From the NCBI GenBank assembly GCA_021160955.1, contig JAGHBM010000059.1, forward strand, positions 1 to 5,960: DNA of 5,960 nt, in the 5' to 3' direction. Position 1 is the first letter of the stretch; each line of letters starts with the position of its first letter. The notes under the pieces are model-generated. The model saw only the letters and a list, made by a program, of their open reading frames with translations. It was not told where the DNA came from and made no database searches. The stretch comes from Candidatus Aenigmatarchaeota archaeon (GTDB lineage: Archaea > Aenigmatarchaeota > Aenigmatarchaeia > PWEA01 > JAGHBM01). Shown piece after piece: positions 4,179 to 5,960 of this stretch. The position numbers were made by a program, and so were the translations under genes.

Positions 4179-4769
4179 ATGAGAAGAAAATATATCACCG
4201 TTCCAAATATCATATCACTTGGAATGATATTTTTAGTCGTATTGTTCATCTACCTGTTTTCCCGTGGAACTCAGACTGTGAAATTTTTGTCAATTCTCTT
4301 AATTCCAACAACATTTTTTATGGATTGGCTCGATGGTTACGTTGCCAGGAAGTACGGTGAAGAAACATCCTTTGGAAGCTTTGTCGATGTAGTGACCGAT
4401 AGGTTTGTTGAGGTGACTATGTTGTTGTATTTCTTTTCAATAAGTCTGATCCCGATTTGGATCCCACTTTATTTCATCATCAGAGGATTTATAACCGATT
4501 TGATTCGTCTAAAGGCAACGAGAAATGGTATATCAGTATATGGGATGATGAAATCAGGGGTTGGGAAGTTTATTGTTAAATCCCGGATCATGAGAGGCAT
4601 CTCCGGTGGTTCGAAAATAATTTTGTTTATCCTGTTGCCTTTACTTTACCTTCACCACACACCCAAACTTTTCCTTATAACCTATATCTGGTTGTCGTTG
4701 ACAATTTTAGTTAATTTTATTCGCGCAATTCCAGTGATTTATGATGCTAAGAAGATGAAAATAATTTAG
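4179..4769 (+). CDS. CDP-alcohol phosphatidyltransferase, probably archaetidyl head-group transferase
   Basis: This 196-residue integral membrane enzyme carries the complete family signature DxxDGxxARx8GxxxDxxxD: D49, D52, G53, A56, R57, G66, D70 and D74. The aspartates bind two metals and the last acts as catalytic base. Several hydrophobic segments flank it (about 10-28, 35-48, 80-104 and 146-190). The family swaps CMP on a CDP-lipid for an alcohol such as glycerol phosphate, inositol phosphate or serine. With CDP-archaeol synthase only 1 nt upstream, the lipid donor is most likely CDP-archaeol. The acceptor cannot be told: the region MMKSGVGKFIVKSRIMRG does not give me a diagnostic subfamily match. 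Its TAG stop overlaps the stop of the convergent glycosyltransferase gene. Confidence 0.9.
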   Translation: MRRKYITVPNIISLGMIFLVVLFIYLFSRGTQTVKFLSILLIPTTFFMDWLDGYVARKYGEETSFGSFVDVVTDRFVEVTMLLYFFSISLIPIWIPLYFIIRGFITDLIRLKATRNGISVYGMMKSGVGKFIVKSRIMRGISGGSKIILFILLPLLYLHHTPKLFLITYIWLSLTILVNFIRAIPVIYDAKKMKII

Positions 4770-5890
4770 TTATGTTTCAAGACCATCTTGTAAATTTTTT
4801 CTGTTTTTAGTGCAACTTTCTTCCAGGTGTATTTTTTAACATTTTTATATCCATTTGATGCGAGCTTCTTTCTAAGGTTTTCATCCCCAAGAAGTTTTTT
4901 AATGGCTTCCCTTAGTTTTGCCACAGATTTTGGTTTAACCAGTATTCCTGACTTAGTTTCTCTTATTACTTCGGGAACTCCTCCAACTTTTGTCGAGACT
5001 ATTGCAGTTCTTGATGCCATTGCTTCAAACAGTACTATCCCCTGGGGTTCGGGATATATTGATGGTAGAACAAACACATCGGCGGCCGAAAAATAATACG
5101 GAAGTTCATCTCTAGGTATATTCCCCTTAAAAATTATGTTGTTTTTTGAATACGGAAGTTTTTTATAAGTTTTATATATGTCGATGAGTGGACCAGTTCC
5201 CAATATGAATAGCTTGGCATCATCTATCTTTTTAAATGCCCTGAGAAGGTATCCGAGTCCTTTTTCTCTGACGTGTCTTCCGGCAAACAACACGATCTTT
5301 TCGTCATCTTCAATTTTTAATTTTTTTCTCGCTTCCTTTTTTGAGATTTTGAATTCTTCGGGGTTTATCCCATTTCTTATGACGGTTACTTTTTTTCTGT
5401 TGACACCGTTTTCCACAAGTTTTTTCTTGTTGAAGTTGCTGACCGTTATGATATGGTCTGAATATTTTTGAAGTATTTCAGAAAGTTTCTTGTAATGCAA
5501 GTGATGTACTATATCTCTTACGCTCAAGTCAAGCGATCCTGCGGATGAATGAACCGTATTGATCATCGGTATGTCTGATTTCAGCTTTCCGAGGAAAAAT
5601 TCTATTGAGGAAGTTCTGTGATGAAAATGGAGTATGTCGGGATTCGACTCTTCTATGATTCTTTTTATCTTTTCTACGGAATATGGGGTCTTTATGGTAT
5701 ATATGTCTTGAATGTCCACGTGTCCTTTTATTCCGTATATTTTGATCCCATCTTTCTTACAGCTTTTGTTCAAGAAACTGACTATTTCTACCTCATGGCC
5801 TCTTTCTATGAGCTCTTTTGAAAGATGATATGTATGTGTGGCTATGCCACTCAATACGGGTGGAAGATATGAAAACATCAATATTTTCAT
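4766..5890 (-). CDS. GT4-family (GT-B fold) glycosyltransferase
   Basis: From ATG 5890 this is a 374-residue retaining glycosyltransferase. The N-terminal domain opens MKILMFSYLPPVLSG, then GIATHTYHLSKEL, the glycine-rich acceptor-side loop of the family, and DILHFHH. ITVSNF and VIRNGIN mark the linker. In the C-terminal domain, FAGRHVREKG supplies the R and K (residues 205 and 210) that bind the nucleotide diphosphate. EPQGIVLFE (281-289) is the EX7E motif, and VGGVPEVI follows. It has no membrane segment, so it is cytosolic or peripheral. The donor sugar and acceptor are unknown; lipid, glycan or S-layer glycosylation are options. An in-frame TTG at 5908 would add six residues, but GTGAT (5898-5894) and ATG 5890 look better. 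Its 3' end overlaps the lipid operon by 4 nt. Confidence 0.92.
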   Translation of the reverse strand: MKILMFSYLPPVLSGIATHTYHLSKELIERGHEVEIVSFLNKSCKKDGIKIYGIKGHVDIQDIYTIKTPYSVEKIKRIIEESNPDILHFHHRTSSIEFFLGKLKSDIPMINTVHSSAGSLDLSVRDIVHHLHYKKLSEILQKYSDHIITVSNFNKKKLVENGVNRKKVTVIRNGINPEEFKISKKEARKKLKIEDDEKIVLFAGRHVREKGLGYLLRAFKKIDDAKLFILGTGPLIDIYKTYKKLPYSKNNIIFKGNIPRDELPYYFSAADVFVLPSIYPEPQGIVLFEAMASRTAIVSTKVGGVPEVIRETKSGILVKPKSVAKLREAIKKLLGDENLRKKLASNGYKNVKKYTWKKVALKTEKIYKMVLKHN

Positions 5891-5894
5891 GATA

Positions 5895-5960
5895 TCACTT
5901 GAGTTCAACTATTGATATGTAGAATCTCTGAATAAATGTTACGATGGAGAGTATTAGGAT
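5895..5960 (-). CDS. Possible C-terminal end of an upstream gene (partial)
   Basis: The minus-strand frame entering from the right edge reads ILILSIVTFIQRF, then YISIVELK and a TGA (5897-5895). It ends 4 nt before the glycosyltransferase ATG and inside the putative AAGTGAT ribosome binding site. The hydrophobic composition looks like the last membrane helix of a protein, and the tight spacing copies the coupling seen in the ribosomal operon. Only 21 codons are visible, so an open frame by chance is quite possible. If real, the glycosyltransferase belongs to an operon extending to the right. Confidence 0.4.
   Translation of the reverse strand: MLILSIVTFIQRFYISIVELK

Noticed and set aside
4827..5821. 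Several plus-strand frames opposite the glycosyltransferase
   Set aside because: They are antisense shadows; the minus frame carries every expected GT4 motif.
1..5960. CRISPR array, insertion sequence or integrated element
   Set aside because: No regularly spaced repeats, transposase, terminal inverted repeats or target-site duplications were seen. The tRNA gene shows no 3' duplicate suggesting an attachment site within the window.

Overview
The window comes from an archaeon with an AT-rich genome. The evidence is archaeal-type ribosomal proteins uS12 and uS7, a CDP-archaeol synthase (an enzyme of ether-lipid synthesis found only in archaea), TATA boxes about 25 nt upstream of start codons, GGTGA-type ribosome binding sites, and a tRNA gene interrupted by introns with bulge-helix-bulge (BHB) splice motifs. 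The lineage cannot be fixed from this sequence. The divergent uS12, the extra tRNA intron and the split-up ribosomal operon suggest an uncultivated lineage, possibly DPANN, but that is a guess.

Layout from left to right. Positions 1-342 (minus): 5' part of an unrecognised gene running off the left edge. 343-493: divergent promoter region with two identical TATA elements facing away from each other. 494-1339 (plus): a class I isoprenoid synthase-like protein resembling squalene/phytoene synthases. 1340-1578: convergent intergenic region with U-tract terminators for both sides. 1579-2784 (minus): a three-gene translation operon read right to left, made of a 54-residue Zn-ribbon protein, uS12 and uS7. 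uS7 has no standard start codon for its conserved N-terminus. 2785-2892: divergent promoter region. 2893-3149 (plus): tRNA-Arg(GCG) in three exons, with one intron at 37/38 and a second in the T arm at 53/54. 3189-4769 (plus): a tightly packed membrane-lipid operon (unknown membrane protein, CDP-archaeol synthase, CDP-alcohol phosphatidyltransferase). 4766-5890 (minus): a GT4-family glycosyltransferase that overlaps the lipid operon by 4 nt at the stop codons. The right edge probably holds the last codons of a gene upstream of the glycosyltransferase.

Functionally there are two themes. One is translation: uS12, uS7, the Zn-ribbon protein and tRNA-Arg. The other is membrane lipid and surface synthesis. 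CDP-archaeol synthase makes the activated lipid that the adjacent phosphatidyltransferase would use for head-group attachment. The glycosyltransferase could decorate lipids or glycans, and the isoprenoid enzyme acts in the broader isoprenoid pathway. The most noteworthy items are the doubly interrupted tRNA gene, whose two BHB motifs can be drawn base by base, and the uS7 gene that seems to need an ACG or AUA start.
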